The translations under genes were made by a program, and so were the position numbers. 64,000 nucleotides of DNA, taken from NCBI GenBank assembly GCA_965206675.1, contig CBDBKL010000008.1:1-64000 (forward strand), in the 5' to 3' direction. Below, piece after piece: positions 36,187 through 46,000 of the stretch (within the stretch, counting starts at the first letter, position 1; every line of letters begins with the position of its first letter). A model generated the notes under the pieces. That model was not told the DNA's origin. It worked only from the letters and a program-made list of their open reading frames with translations, and ran no database searches. The DNA comes from CBDBKL01 sp965206675. GTDB taxonomy: Bacteria > Bdellovibrionota > Bdellovibrionia > Bdellovibrionales > JAKFYE01.

Positions 36187-37200
36187 ATGAGTGAAGATAT
36201 CAAAAAATTAACGCCTGAGGAAACCTCATGGGAAAAGGGGCTTCGTCCTTCTTCTTTTAAAGAATTTCCAGGGCAAATGAATGTTAAAGAAAAACTTCAA
36301 GTTTTTTTAAAAGCTGCTCAACTCAGAAAAGAACCCTTAGATCACATGCTTTTTTACGGCCCCCCTGGCTTAGGTAAAACAACCCTAGCCTATATTATTG
36401 CAAATGAATTGGAAGTACCTATTAAAACCACATCCGGCCCCGCCTTGGATAAAAAAGGTGATATTGCAGCCTTACTGACAGCCCTCCAGCCAAATGCTAT
36501 TTTATTTATTGATGAAATTCATAGATTAAATATGCATATTGAAGAATATCTTTATAGTGCTATGGAAGATTATTACATTGACATTATCACAGGTGACGGC
36601 CTAGGGGCTCAGTCAATGAAATTTCAACTTGCCCCTTTTACTTTAATTGGAGCCACAACCCGCGTAGGATTATTAAACTCACCCTTTAGAAACAGATTTG
36701 GAATTGTGGAGCGTCTTTCTTTTTATGGCCCGGAAGATCTCACACAAATTCTTTTAAGAAGTGCAAAAAAGCTAAACTGCCCTCTTACAATCGAAGGAGC
36801 CTCTGAAATATCCAGGCGATCCAGAGGAACTCCAAGAGTTGCAAATCGCCTTTTAAAAAGAGTTAGAGATTATGCAGAAGTACAAAATCAAGGAAAAATT
36901 GATTCGGATATTGCAAAACACGCCCTAGAAAAACTTGAAGTCGATGAGTATGGATTAGAAGAAATGGATCGAAAAATATTAAAACTCATTATAGAAATGT
37001 TCAACGGAGGGCCTGTTGGCATTGAACCTTTAGCCTCTGCTCTCAATGAAGAAAAGGGTAGCATAGAAGATGTTTATGAACCCTATTTACTTCAAGAGGG
37101 CTTTATTAAAAAAACACCGAGAGGACGCATTGCAGGAAGACGAGCCTATGAACTCTGCAATCTTCCCATACCAAAAGATCAACAAGTAGATCTTCTTTGA
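36187..37200 (+). CDS. ruvB: Holliday junction branch migration helicase RuvB
   Basis: 337 residues. Walker A GPPGLGKTT (58-66), Walker B FIDEIHRL, sensor GATTRVGLL, arginine finger region RSRGTPRVANRLL, and the winged-helix tail GPVGIEPLASALNEE...YLLQEGFI...GR-A are all present. It drives branch migration with RuvA. Unlike in E. coli it is separated from ruvA/ruvC, which lie about 1.1 kb downstream on the other strand; it is followed by lpxC. Confidence 0.97.
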   Translation: MSEDIKKLTPEETSWEKGLRPSSFKEFPGQMNVKEKLQVFLKAAQLRKEPLDHMLFYGPPGLGKTTLAYIIANELEVPIKTTSGPALDKKGDIAALLTALQPNAILFIDEIHRLNMHIEEYLYSAMEDYYIDIITGDGLGAQSMKFQLAPFTLIGATTRVGLLNSPFRNRFGIVERLSFYGPEDLTQILLRSAKKLNCPLTIEGASEISRRSRGTPRVANRLLKRVRDYAEVQNQGKIDSDIAKHALEKLEVDEYGLEEMDRKILKLIIEMFNGGPVGIEPLASALNEEKGSIEDVYEPYLLQEGFIKKTPRGRIAGRRAYELCNLPIPKDQQVDLL

Positions 37201-37231
37201 CAAAAATCAATTTATTTTTGAGGAACAGTAG

Positions 37232-38116
37232 ATGATACTTCAGAGAACAATTCGTCAACGGGTAAATGTAGAAGGTATTGGTCTTCATGCAGGTCAACCC
37301 GCCAGTCTAACATTTTGCCCAGCCCCCCAAAATACAGGTATTCATTTTATTAGAAATGACCTTCACGGTAAACCGACCTTAGAGGTTTCTGTCGATCATG
37401 TTGTTTCCACAGAAAATGCTACAACATTGGGAAATAAACATTTTCAAGTCTCTACTGTAGAACATTGCTTATCTGCCCTTTCTGTTCTTCGTATTGACAA
37501 TTTAAATATTGAACTCGCCGGACCAGAAATCCCAATCATTGATGGAAGTGCTATTCATTATTTAAATGCTCTACTAAAAGCAGGCCTTGTAGAGCAAAAT
37601 GCCATAAGAAAATACGCACGTATCTTAAAGCCAATTGAATATGAAGAGGGAGAAAAATTTGCTAAAGTTCAACCTTACAATGGCTTGAGAATTTCATGCG
37701 CTATTGAATTTCCCCATAAATGTATTGGGACTCAGAAGATAGATTTTGATATAAATCAATACAGTTTTTCTAAAGATATCGCTCCGGCAAGAACATTTGG
37801 GTTTTTAGAAGATGCTAAAAAACTTTGGGACCGTGGCTTAGCCCTTGGAGCATCATTAGATAATACAATAGTTTTAGATAATAACGGAATAGTAAATAAA
37901 GAAAACTTAAGATTTCCAGATGAATTTGTACGACATAAAGTTTTAGATGCCTTAGGAGATTTGACAACATTAGGATTACCATTGTTAGGACATCTGACAC
38001 TTCATAAAGCGGGGCATAGTATAATGAATAAGTTGATGAAAAAAATATTAAATAGCCCTCAACACTGCTCCATTATGGAATTATCCACTGAAGATCCCGT
38101 AATTATTAATTTCTAA
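37232..38116 (+). CDS. lpxC: UDP-3-O-acyl-N-acetylglucosamine deacetylase
   Basis: 294 residues. LQRTIRQRVNVEGIGLHAGQPA, the zinc site STVEHCLSAL, the GPEIPIIDGSA block, ARTFGFLEDA and the second zinc motif RHKVLDALGDL...GHLTLHKAGH are complete. It performs the first committed step of lipid A synthesis, so the organism makes LPS-type lipid A. Start 31 bases after ruvB. Confidence 0.96.
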   Translation: MILQRTIRQRVNVEGIGLHAGQPASLTFCPAPQNTGIHFIRNDLHGKPTLEVSVDHVVSTENATTLGNKHFQVSTVEHCLSALSVLRIDNLNIELAGPEIPIIDGSAIHYLNALLKAGLVEQNAIRKYARILKPIEYEEGEKFAKVQPYNGLRISCAIEFPHKCIGTQKIDFDINQYSFSKDIAPARTFGFLEDAKKLWDRGLALGASLDNTIVLDNNGIVNKENLRFPDEFVRHKVLDALGDLTTLGLPLLGHLTLHKAGHSIMNKLMKKILNSPQHCSIMELSTEDPVIINF

Positions 38117-38130
38117 AATAAAAAGACTTA

Positions 38131-38306
38131 GAGCCTATCCCAAAACCAGCTTCGTGATGAAAACGAGCGAGATTGTGCTGGGCGAGGATGAAAGTAAAAA
38201 ACGCCTGAAGGCGTGCTTGAAGCACGTTGAAGGCGTTTTTTGCTTGAAGACAAAGCCGAGTACAATTGCAGCCGTTTGTAATAGAAGGTGGTTTTGGGAT
38301 AAGCTC
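38131..38306. mobile_element. MITE-like 176-bp element with 18-base inverted ends
   Basis: GAGCCTATCCCAAAACCA (38131-38148) and TGGTTTTGGGATAAGCTC (38289-38306) match as inverted repeats at 17 of 18 bases. TTA lies directly outside both ends, which fits a 3-base target duplication as made by some IS5-group transposases. There is no coding capacity. The centre holds the strong hairpin AAAAAACGCCT...AGGCGTTTTTT (38196-38241) with an inner CGTGCT/AGCACG stem. It fills the gap between the convergent lpxC and ruvA. Confidence 0.75.
38196..38241. terminator. Bidirectional terminator inside the MITE-like element
   Basis: Hairpin AAAAAACGCCT/AGGCGTTTTTT flanks an inner stem. It has A-rich and T-rich sides in both directions, and lies between convergent lpxC and ruvA, so it may end both transcripts. 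Confidence 0.6.
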
Positions 38307-38315
38307 TTACTAACT

Positions 38316-38879
38316 TTAAGGTCTAGTGAGTGCAGCCAACCCCTGCCTGATGCCCTCTTGAACAGTAACAGAATCAGGAATATCTTCCAAAACCTTTTCA
38401 ATTTCAGAAACCTTAAAGCCCAGATGAGACAGTGCTGAAACAATCTGTTCTTTTGTTTGACTTTTATGAGTGACCTGAGTTTCAGGCAATTTTCCTTTCA
38501 AAGAAAGCACCATCTGTTCGGCCATTTTTTTACCAATCTTAGGCAACTGAGATAAACCCTTAATATCTTCATTTACAATCAATTCCTTAAATTTATCCAG
38601 CGAGCAGGCCGAAAGAATTCCTAACCCTAACTTAGGACCAATACCATTTACTTTTATAAGAGATAAAAATAAATTCTTTTCCTCTAAGGAATGAAATCCA
38701 AAAAGTTGTATGGCATCCTCTCTAACATGAGTCATCACGTAAAGCTCTGCCTCCAACGTGTCACTTATATTTTCCCATGTTGCATTTGAAACCAAAACCT
38801 CATAGCCCACGCCATCAACAAGTAAAGTCACTCGACCTTCGTCAAAGGCTATCGGCTGTCCTCTTAAAAAAGAAATCAC
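38316..38879 (-). CDS. ruvA: Holliday junction DNA-binding protein RuvA
   Basis: 187 residues. MISFLRGQPIAFDEGRVTLLVDGVGYEV (OB fold), two helix-hairpin-helix motifs (LIKVNGIGPKLGLGILS; LSQLPKIGKKMAEQMVLSLK) and a C-terminal domain that contacts RuvB (EQIVSALSHLGFKVSEIEKVLEDI). It binds four-way junctions. It is 80 bases downstream of ruvC. Confidence 0.95.
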   Translation of the reverse strand: MISFLRGQPIAFDEGRVTLLVDGVGYEVLVSNATWENISDTLEAELYVMTHVREDAIQLFGFHSLEEKNLFLSLIKVNGIGPKLGLGILSACSLDKFKELIVNEDIKGLSQLPKIGKKMAEQMVLSLKGKLPETQVTHKSQTKEQIVSALSHLGFKVSEIEKVLEDIPDSVTVQEGIRQGLAALTRP

Positions 38880-38959
38880 CTTACTTACCCTCTTTACAAT
38901 TCAAAACCACGATATTGAATTTCTAAGAACTCACTTCCAATATCCCAATAAAAAATACA

Positions 38960-39454
38960 TCATTTTTTAAAACGAGTCTCTAACTGAAGACATCTAGCAT
39001 GATAATAGGCAATAGCCAAAGCATCTGAGGCATCTTTTTCAAGATCCTTCTTCAAATTCAATCTCTGAACTATAATGGAGCGAACGGCTTCTTTTGAAGC
39101 CCCTCCAGATCCCACAACACCTTGCTTTACAGAACGAGCTGTATATTCAAAAACAGGTATTTTAGCCTGCAAAAGCTCTGAAAGACACACTCCTCGTAGA
39201 TGCCCCAATTTAAATGCCACATCTGGGTTCTTCCCTAAAAAAATTTTTTCAACAACAGCTTCATGAATATCACTATGCTTAGATAACAAATCTTTTATAC
39301 CACAAGTCATATAAAAAAGACGATCAAGGAAAGGTTTCTTAGAAGAAATCTTTATAACTCCACTTTTTAAGTGAGATATTCCCTCATCATTTAACGTAAT
39401 AAGGCCATACCCTAAACAGATAGAACCGGGATCAATACCTAATATAACTACCAT
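38960..39454 (-). CDS. ruvC: Holliday junction resolvase RuvC
   Basis: 164 residues. ILGIDPGSICLGYGLI carries the first catalytic Asp; AVVEKIFLGKNPDVAFKLGHLRG and KQGVVGSGGASKEAV follow; DASDALAIAYYHA holds the last acidic residues. It cuts Holliday junctions. Three bases after yebC, giving the common yebC-ruvC-ruvA operon. Confidence 0.96.
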   Translation of the reverse strand: MVVILGIDPGSICLGYGLITLNDEGISHLKSGVIKISSKKPFLDRLFYMTCGIKDLLSKHSDIHEAVVEKIFLGKNPDVAFKLGHLRGVCLSELLQAKIPVFEYTARSVKQGVVGSGGASKEAVRSIIVQRLNLKKDLEKDASDALAIAYYHARCLQLETRFKK

Positions 39455-39457
39455 CTC

Positions 39458-40204
39458 TTAATCCTTAAAAAGGTTTTCTAATTCTTCATCGTCTACTTCA
39501 AAATTTGTAAATACTTTTTGAACATCATCATTGGCCTCTAATAACTCAATTAACTTTATAACCTTCTTGGCCTCTTCCCCACTCACACGAATAGTATTTG
39601 ATGGCATCTTTACAAAACCTTCTTTTTTTATTACAAAATGTTTAAAGGCATTTTTAAGGGATTCGTATTGTTCAACAGAGGAATAAACAGACAATATATC
39701 CCCATTAACACTGAGATCATCAGCTCCCGCTTCAATGGCAACTTCTTGTAATTGATCAAAATCATTATTTTCTGAATCAAAGACAAATTCAAACTGTGCA
39801 CGAAACATCCAGTTCACACACCCCTGCTCTCCTAAATTTCCATTTCCTTTTTGAAAAATAAATCGAACTTCAGAAACTGTCCGATTACGGTTATCTGTCA
39901 GACATTCCACAAGAACAGCCACACCGCCAGAACCATAGCCTTCAAAAGTGATCTCTTCATACACAACACCCTTTAAATCCCCAGTTCCTTTTTTAATAGA
40001 TCTTTCGATATTACTCTTGGGCATAGACATCGCCCGAGCCTCTTGAATAGCTCGACGCAATCTAGAATTTGCAGAAGGATCACCGCCTCCCAACTTCGCA
40101 GCAACAATGATTTCCTTTGTTAATTTTGTAAAAAGCTGCCCCCGCTTGGCATCTGCAGCCTGCTTAGTATGCTTAATATTTGCCCATTTACTGTGACCCG
40201 CCAT
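39458..40204 (-). CDS. yebC: YebC/PmpR family transcription/translation regulator
   Basis: 248 residues, full length. MAGHSKWANIKHTKQAADAKRGQLFTKLTKEIIVAAKLGG and MPKSNIERSIKKGTGDL are the family signature. Members act as DNA-binding regulators or ribosome-associated factors that ease translation of proline-rich stretches. It heads the yebC-ruvC-ruvA operon. Confidence 0.95.
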   Translation of the reverse strand: MAGHSKWANIKHTKQAADAKRGQLFTKLTKEIIVAAKLGGGDPSANSRLRRAIQEARAMSMPKSNIERSIKKGTGDLKGVVYEEITFEGYGSGGVAVLVECLTDNRNRTVSEVRFIFQKGNGNLGEQGCVNWMFRAQFEFVFDSENNDFDQLQEVAIEAGADDLSVNGDILSVYSSVEQYESLKNAFKHFVIKKEGFVKMPSNTIRVSGEEAKKVIKLIELLEANDDVQKVFTNFEVDDEELENLFKD

Positions 40205-40280
40205 GTGCTCTCATAAATACAGACCTCTAAGAGAATAGACAAGGGTTTCATATTGCTCCATTTGTGTTAAAGTAATAGGC

Positions 40281-41051
40281 ATGTCAATAAGCCCTGAGTT
40301 TCTAACTCGTTATCAAAGTATTTATGATAAAAACCCTGAATCTAAGGTCTTTGCCCCTTTAGCAGAAGCCTACAGAAAAATGGGCCTTTTAGATGAAGCT
40401 CTTAAAATCTGTACAAAAGGCATTCTTTCACACCCTGAATTTGCAGGTGGCCATCTCATCCTCTCTAAAATCTTCATTGAAAAAAATCAGCTTGAAAAAG
40501 CCATTGAATCTCTCCTACGTACCACAGATTTATCGCCAGAAAACATTCTAGCTCATAAACTACTCGCTGAAACCTATATGAAATTACGACAACCCAAAAA
40601 AGCGTTACATTCCTATAAAATGATCCTGCTTTTAACCCCTCATGATAAAACAATAGCGCATAGTATTCAGAAATTAGAAAGCCTAACAGCGGATGAATAT
40701 GATGACGAACTTTTTATCATTAAAGAACCCCCATCTAAAAAACCAAAAGACACTCAAAAAACTGTAGAACGTTTCATATCACTTACGGACGCTCTTATTG
40801 TAAGATCAGATTTTGAAAAAGCTCTAGAAACTATTCATAAACTAGAATCAATGATTGGGTCCCATCCCGAGATTGAAAAAAGAAAAGAGTTTTTAAATTC
40901 AACAGATCTATCCCCCCCTCCCATAGAGACCGAAGAGGACATCGTCCCCCTTAAAATTGATTTAGCACAAAAAAAGAAGAAAAAAATTGAACGCCTTCAA
41001 ACTATGCTGCGTAGGATAAAAGAAAGACACATGAATCCCACAGACAGTTGA
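40281..41051 (+). CDS. TPR-repeat protein
   Basis: 256 residues, no signal peptide. About four TPR units in residues 10-140: ESKVFAPLAEAYRKMGLLDEALKICTKGILSHPEFAGGHLILSKIFIEKNQLEKAIESLLRTTDLSPENILAHKLLAETYMKLRQPKKALHSYKMILLLTPHD is the core pattern (consensus A/G/Y/P positions kept). The C-terminal half is charged (KKKKKIERLQTMLRRIKERHM). The stop codon TGA lies inside the palindromic element copy B, so the C-terminus may have been redefined by its insertion. Cytoplasmic adaptor-type protein, partner unknown. Confidence 0.78.
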   Translation: MSISPEFLTRYQSIYDKNPESKVFAPLAEAYRKMGLLDEALKICTKGILSHPEFAGGHLILSKIFIEKNQLEKAIESLLRTTDLSPENILAHKLLAETYMKLRQPKKALHSYKMILLLTPHDKTIAHSIQKLESLTADEYDDELFIIKEPPSKKPKDTQKTVERFISLTDALIVRSDFEKALETIHKLESMIGSHPEIEKRKEFLNSTDLSPPPIETEEDIVPLKIDLAQKKKKKIERLQTMLRRIKERHMNPTDS

Positions 41052-41164
41052 AAAGGTGTTAGATACAAGACGTTCAAGCTCAAACCGAACGGAGGCGTAG
41101 TTTTTCCTACGTCGAAGTGAGTGTTTGAGTGATTGCAACGAAGTAAATGACACCTTTTCAACTG
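41045..41164 (-). repeat. 120-bp palindromic element, copy B (inverted)
   Basis: Ends CAGTTGAAAAGGTGT and ACACCTTTTCAACTG are perfect 15-base inverted repeats. Read on the minus strand the interior is nearly identical to copy A at 33182-33301, and the length is the same. It differs from copy A at three positions of the left arm and at the three paired positions of the right arm. It lies between the convergent TPR gene and efp. Confidence 0.85.
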
Positions 41165-41174
41165 TCCTCTTGGA

Positions 41175-41738
41175 TTATCCCTTAACACGTTCAACGTACT
41201 CGCCCGTTCGGGTATCAATGCGAATAGTGTCGCCCTCATTGATATGTAAAGGGACTTGAACAACAGCTCCTGTTTCTAAAGTCGCAGGCTTATTCGTGTT
41301 GGCAACAGTATTGCCCTTAAATCCAGGATCTGTTTGAGTGATCTTTAAATTGACAGCTTTAGGTAAATCTATACCAACAGGTTTTTCATTAAACATTAAA
41401 ATCACAATCTCAAGGTTTTCTGTTAAATATTTAGATGCCTCTCCCACCTTGTCTGCCGTAAGAAGAAATTGATCATAATGGGTTTGGTCCATAAAATGAA
41501 ATCCTGAATCATCCTTGTAGAGAAAATTCACACTAACTGTACGTATATCGGGAACTTCAAACTTTTCCCCAGATTTAAATGTTCTCTCTAGATTTGTACG
41601 CGTTAATAAATTTTTGAGCTTCGTTCGAGTGAATTGGTTACCTTTTCCAGGCTTAACGTGTTGAAAGTCTACAATAGCATAGGGTACCCCATCTAAGAGG
41701 ATTTTTAAATTTTTACGAAAATCAGATGTTTCATACAT
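41175..41738 (-). CDS. efp: Translation elongation factor P
   Basis: About 187 residues from ATG 41738, preceded by GAGGGC; the reading frame is open to 41879 but only the part from MYETSDFRKN matches EF-P. The three domains are complete: N-terminal KOW-like with the modifiable Lys in VKPGKGNQFTRTK, OB domain (TVSVNFLYKD...FHFMDQTHYDQF) and the C-terminal VNLKITQTDPGFKGNT...GAVVQVPLHINEGDTIRIDTRTGEY. It relieves ribosome stalling at proline runs. Confidence 0.95.
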   Translation of the reverse strand: MYETSDFRKNLKILLDGVPYAIVDFQHVKPGKGNQFTRTKLKNLLTRTNLERTFKSGEKFEVPDIRTVSVNFLYKDDSGFHFMDQTHYDQFLLTADKVGEASKYLTENLEIVILMFNEKPVGIDLPKAVNLKITQTDPGFKGNTVANTNKPATLETGAVVQVPLHINEGDTIRIDTRTGEYVERVKG

Positions 41739-41838
41739 GTGAATAGCCCTCAAAAGCACAAGAGTATCTTTTCTAAACATCCTTGTCCAGAGCGATACGT
41801 TCAAACCCGTAAATAATGAGATTTTCAGTTTATTTTTC

Positions 41839-41885
41839 TTTCCGGAACGTAGGGCGTATCGTGATAGAAACCTTTTCAACAGTCC
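41839..41885. repeat. Degenerate repeat fragments before efp
   Basis: TTCTTTCC...GTAGGGCGTATCGTGATAG is similar to a stretch at 49920-49960 (inverted) and to words near 5116 and 29650. It runs into CCTTTTCAACAGTCCT, the end of the 120-bp element type. This looks like an eroded palindromic element. Confidence 0.35.
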
Positions 41886-42027
41886 TCAGATATAGGCTAA
41901 AGTATAGAAGTCTTCAGTATAATTTTCTCAATTATTGACAGCGAGCTACACTCTGAATTTTTTAAATTTTATTAGGTAATAAAAACAGTTATCCTATAGG
42001 GAGGACATTTACGAAACGAGGTTCATT

Positions 42028-43086
42028 TTGCCTAGTTCTATTGAAACTGAAATTAATAAACTGCTTAAGCAAAAAAGAGACATAGCTATTGTCGCAGATG
42101 AATTGATTAAAAAATGGCGACGTTCTGAACTCTCTGATTTGGACAAAAAAAGTGTTTCTTGTTTTTTACTTCACTCTGGCTTTTATCCCTCTTTAATTGA
42201 AAATATTATTTTTTCATTACGAAAGAAAACTAAGATCCCTTGGGCCACACTGATACTCCTATTAGAATTTAAAAAAGAAAATATAGATGCTAAAATTATA
42301 GACTTCTTATTTACTGGAGCCAAAGAAGAAAATCAATTAGAAGAAATTCTTATTTCCACACAATTTGATGATTTGGATTTAAGATTCAAGACCATTCGTA
42401 AAGAATTCTACAAAAAACAATTAAATTCCCTACAAGAAAAGCGAAAGGAATTACTGGCGCAGGCAGAAATTCTTCATAATGATGGACTATTTGAAAAAGA
42501 ACGAGAAGTTCTTAAAGAAATTCAGTTATTATTCAATGAAGAAAATCCTGATATATTAAAAAAATTTGATAAATTATCTATAAAACACGCCAAAGAGATA
42601 ATAAGTAAAATAAAGAGTCGCATAAAGCATCGATCTTATTTTCAAGACAAAAAAAAATTTAAAGAAGCGGGTGCTTTAAAAAAAGTTGAAAATGATGTGG
42701 GAAAAAAACTAGTTCAGCTTAGTAAAAAACAACCTGAACTCTCTTATTATATATCTATTGCCCTTATTCAAATTGAATTATTTGATTTTGCCTTAAAAGC
42801 CTTGTCTTATTCTAAAAACAATTCTCGTACTCAGTGGCTAAAGCTTGATCTTCTTTTACTCACACGTCAATATATCTCTGCAATGGAGTTAGCTCAAAAA
42901 CTTGAAACTCAAGAAAAAGAAAACTCAGAATCTGTTTTTTCAGCCATGTACGCAAAAGCAAAAGCTCTTTGGGGACTTTCTCATAAAACAGAAGCTATAA
43001 AATTATTAGAATCTATATTGAAAGTAAGACCTCAATACCGCTCTTCTCACTCTCTTTTAATGCAGTGGAAGGACAGCAGTTTATGA
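42028..43086 (+). CDS. Coiled-coil/TPR-like cytoplasmic protein upstream of tamB
   Basis: 352 residues from TTG 42028, with GAGG just before. No signal peptide. All-helical and Lys/Glu-rich: residues about 125-205 look coiled-coil, and the C-terminal part has TPR-like units (AMYAKAKALWGLSHKTEAIKLLESILKVRPQYRS). The stop overlaps the tamB start (ATGA). I do not recognise a family for the N-terminal part. The overlap suggests a role linked to the TamB/Omp85 export pair. Confidence 0.65.
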   Translation: MPSSIETEINKLLKQKRDIAIVADELIKKWRRSELSDLDKKSVSCFLLHSGFYPSLIENIIFSLRKKTKIPWATLILLLEFKKENIDAKIIDFLFTGAKEENQLEEILISTQFDDLDLRFKTIRKEFYKKQLNSLQEKRKELLAQAEILHNDGLFEKEREVLKEIQLLFNEENPDILKKFDKLSIKHAKEIISKIKSRIKHRSYFQDKKKFKEAGALKKVENDVGKKLVQLSKKQPELSYYISIALIQIELFDFALKALSYSKNNSRTQWLKLDLLLLTRQYISAMELAQKLETQEKENSESVFSAMYAKAKALWGLSHKTEAIKLLESILKVRPQYRSSHSLLMQWKDSSL

Positions 43087-46000
43087 TAAAATTCCACGCT
43101 ATCTACAAATATATTTTGATAGCCCTTCTTTTTGGGACATTTGGGTTTATAAAAGAATATCATGTCCCCAAATTAAAAACATTAGCTATATTACAAGTTA
43201 AAAAATTAACTGATAAATATATTCCTTCCGTATCTTTTCTTCCAAATGATATTGAGTTTGGTTTATGGCCCCCAGAGATAAAATTTAAATCTGGCAAAAT
43301 TCACATGAAAGGAGAACTTGTACACTTTTTAACACCTATAAGAATTGAAAACCTATCTATTCGTTTAAAAACATACAGTCTACTAACAGGAAACTATTAT
43401 CAATTTATAGAGATTAATATAAATCAGCCAAATTTTGCAGTCATTATTCACAGTGATGATACTACAGAAGTTGGATCAAAAGGTTTACCAACAACAAAAG
43501 ATTTTATAAATAAAATAAATACTGTCATTAATCCAAAAGTTACTAAATTTATCTCTGATATCCCTATTGCAAATCTTAATATTATTGATGCAAAAATAAC
43601 TATGGAAGATACTTCTTTTGATTTTCTCTCTAAAATTAATCGATTAAATCTTAATATCAAAAATCATCCAAAAGGGATTTCTCTAGAAACTTATATCAGA
43701 GACACATTGTTTAAAAGAAAAAGTGTGAATACATTTTTAAAAAATATAGAATTGGATTTTAAATTAGATCTAAAAGACGACATCCTTTCCCTGAGTGATG
43801 TGAAATTTCAGCATAAAAAATCTTTTATCATCAGCAAGGGCGATATATCTTTTAATTTAAAAAAGAGTGCTGTTGAAAAATTAAATGTTAAAGCACGAAC
43901 CCACTTTGAACTAGCCTCATTGAGACAGAGCATACTTACATTTTTTCCTGAACACTCTGTTCCTAAAATAAATGGTATATTAAAATCAGAATTTAATTAT
44001 GGCCTGGATCAAAAAAACTTAAAAGAAGTAACTGGGAATTTTGAAATAAAAAATCTAAGAATTAATAGATTTTTTGTAGGAAATATTAATACCCAAATAA
44101 CTGTTAACAATGAAAACATCTATTCTCCTCTATTAAGAGTTTATAATAACAGTGGGGTAATAGATTTAAAAGATATAAACATACAACTGAATGAAGAAAA
44201 AAATGTTAAATACACATTAAATGCAAAAAAAGTAAAACTGGGAGCCTTTCTTAATAATCTTGGTCTAGATGTTTCCACTTTAAGTATGATGATAGACACT
44301 GATATTCCCTGTGACGGCGTCATAAAACCCTCTCTTTTGATAAAATGCAATGGAACCTTAAATGGAAACGATTTTTCTGTAATATCAATAAAAGAAGAAA
44401 CAGATATCGTTGCGTTAGACACATTTTTATTAAACGGCAATGTAAATATAACTTCAGATAAAGTGGTTATTAAATCTGATATAAATATTGGAGAATCAAC
44501 TAAAGGAAAAGCTGAAGGTTTAGTTCATTTTAAAGATGGCTTTGATATAAAATACCAAACAGAATCATTAAACTTTAAAGATGTTAAAAGTTTATCAAAC
44601 TTAAAAATAGAAGGAGAAACACAAGTAAAGGGCTCGACAAAGGGTAATAGTTATGGGGCTACATTTAACATGGATCTATCCACAAAAAATATATGGCTAG
44701 AAGATTATGGTTTAGGAAACTTTCAGTCACATTTATCTTATAAAAAAGGAGAATTGTTATTCTCAAAAGTTAAAGGAAATTATGGGAATATAAATTTTAC
44801 AGGTAAAACACTTGTTGATTTAAATAATGAAACTATTGATACCAATTTTGACGTTATAAATGGCGCAGTACATGATTTACAAAGACTCTTATCTCGCAAA
44901 TATGACTTTCCATATGACATATACGGCAACTTACAGGTCACCAAAGCCCATGTTTGGGGATCTTTTGAATTTACAAAACTAAACTATGATATAAATTCAA
45001 AAGTTTCTCATGGTGCTATTGGCATAGAAACATTTGATGAATTTATTTTTAATATTACAGCTAGAAAAGGAATTGTTAAACCCAACAACATTCTTCTCAG
45101 AAAGGGGCGTAGTCAGGCGACACTTCAAGGTATAGGAAATCCCGACGGAAACATTGATATAAAAATAGCGAGTCAAAATTTTAATCTTCAAGATTCTGAA
45201 ATCATTTCCAAATTAATTCCTAATTTAAATGGAAACATCCATTTGGAACTCAATCTAACAGATCACATTCTATCTCCCAAAACAGAGCTACTTACTAAAA
45301 TAACAAATACTTATATTGGTTTAGAACCTCTGCCCGACTTAGAAATAAAAGGAAATATCACTAAAGAAAATATTAGCGGAACAGGGACCTTTCTAGATAA
45401 TACTTTTAAACTCTCTTTTATTTTTCCTTTTGCAAAGAAAGATCCCTTTAAGTTTTATCTCAATGCCAATAAATGGAATTTTGCACCATTATTTTCAATT
45501 GTTTCTCCAACCTTTAACGCCAATGAATATCAAACTGAATTTACTGGGATTATTGATCTACAAAGTCAATCAGGTGGCTTTTGGAAATCTTCAGGAATCA
45601 TTGATTTATCATTACTTCATATAAAAAGAGGAGATGTTGAAGGTTATATAACAAAACCAACCAAAATAACCTTTAATAATGGAAAAATGGATATAGGTTC
45701 TTTAAATATCAAAGGGGATAATACCTCATTAGAAGTAACAGCAAAAAATAGCAGGCAAAATAATCTCAACTTCAATATCATAGGAAAAATTGAAATGGGA
45801 CTCTTAGCATTTATGACTCCATTTCTTAGCGATCTCAAGGGTACACTTTCATTAAATTTTCAACTGAGCGGTACCACATCTGAACCCCAAGTTAGAGGAT
45901 TAGCTATGATACAAAACGGTTTTATACAGGTGCCCGACCTTGTTCATCCTTTTGAAAACATTCAATCTGATATCTTATTTAATCAGAAAAAAATAACTGT

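Noticed and set aside
41738..41879. N-terminal extension of EF-P
   Set aside because: The extra 47 codons do not match EF-P and lie partly in degenerate repeat sequence; ATG 41738 has GAGGGC at the right distance.
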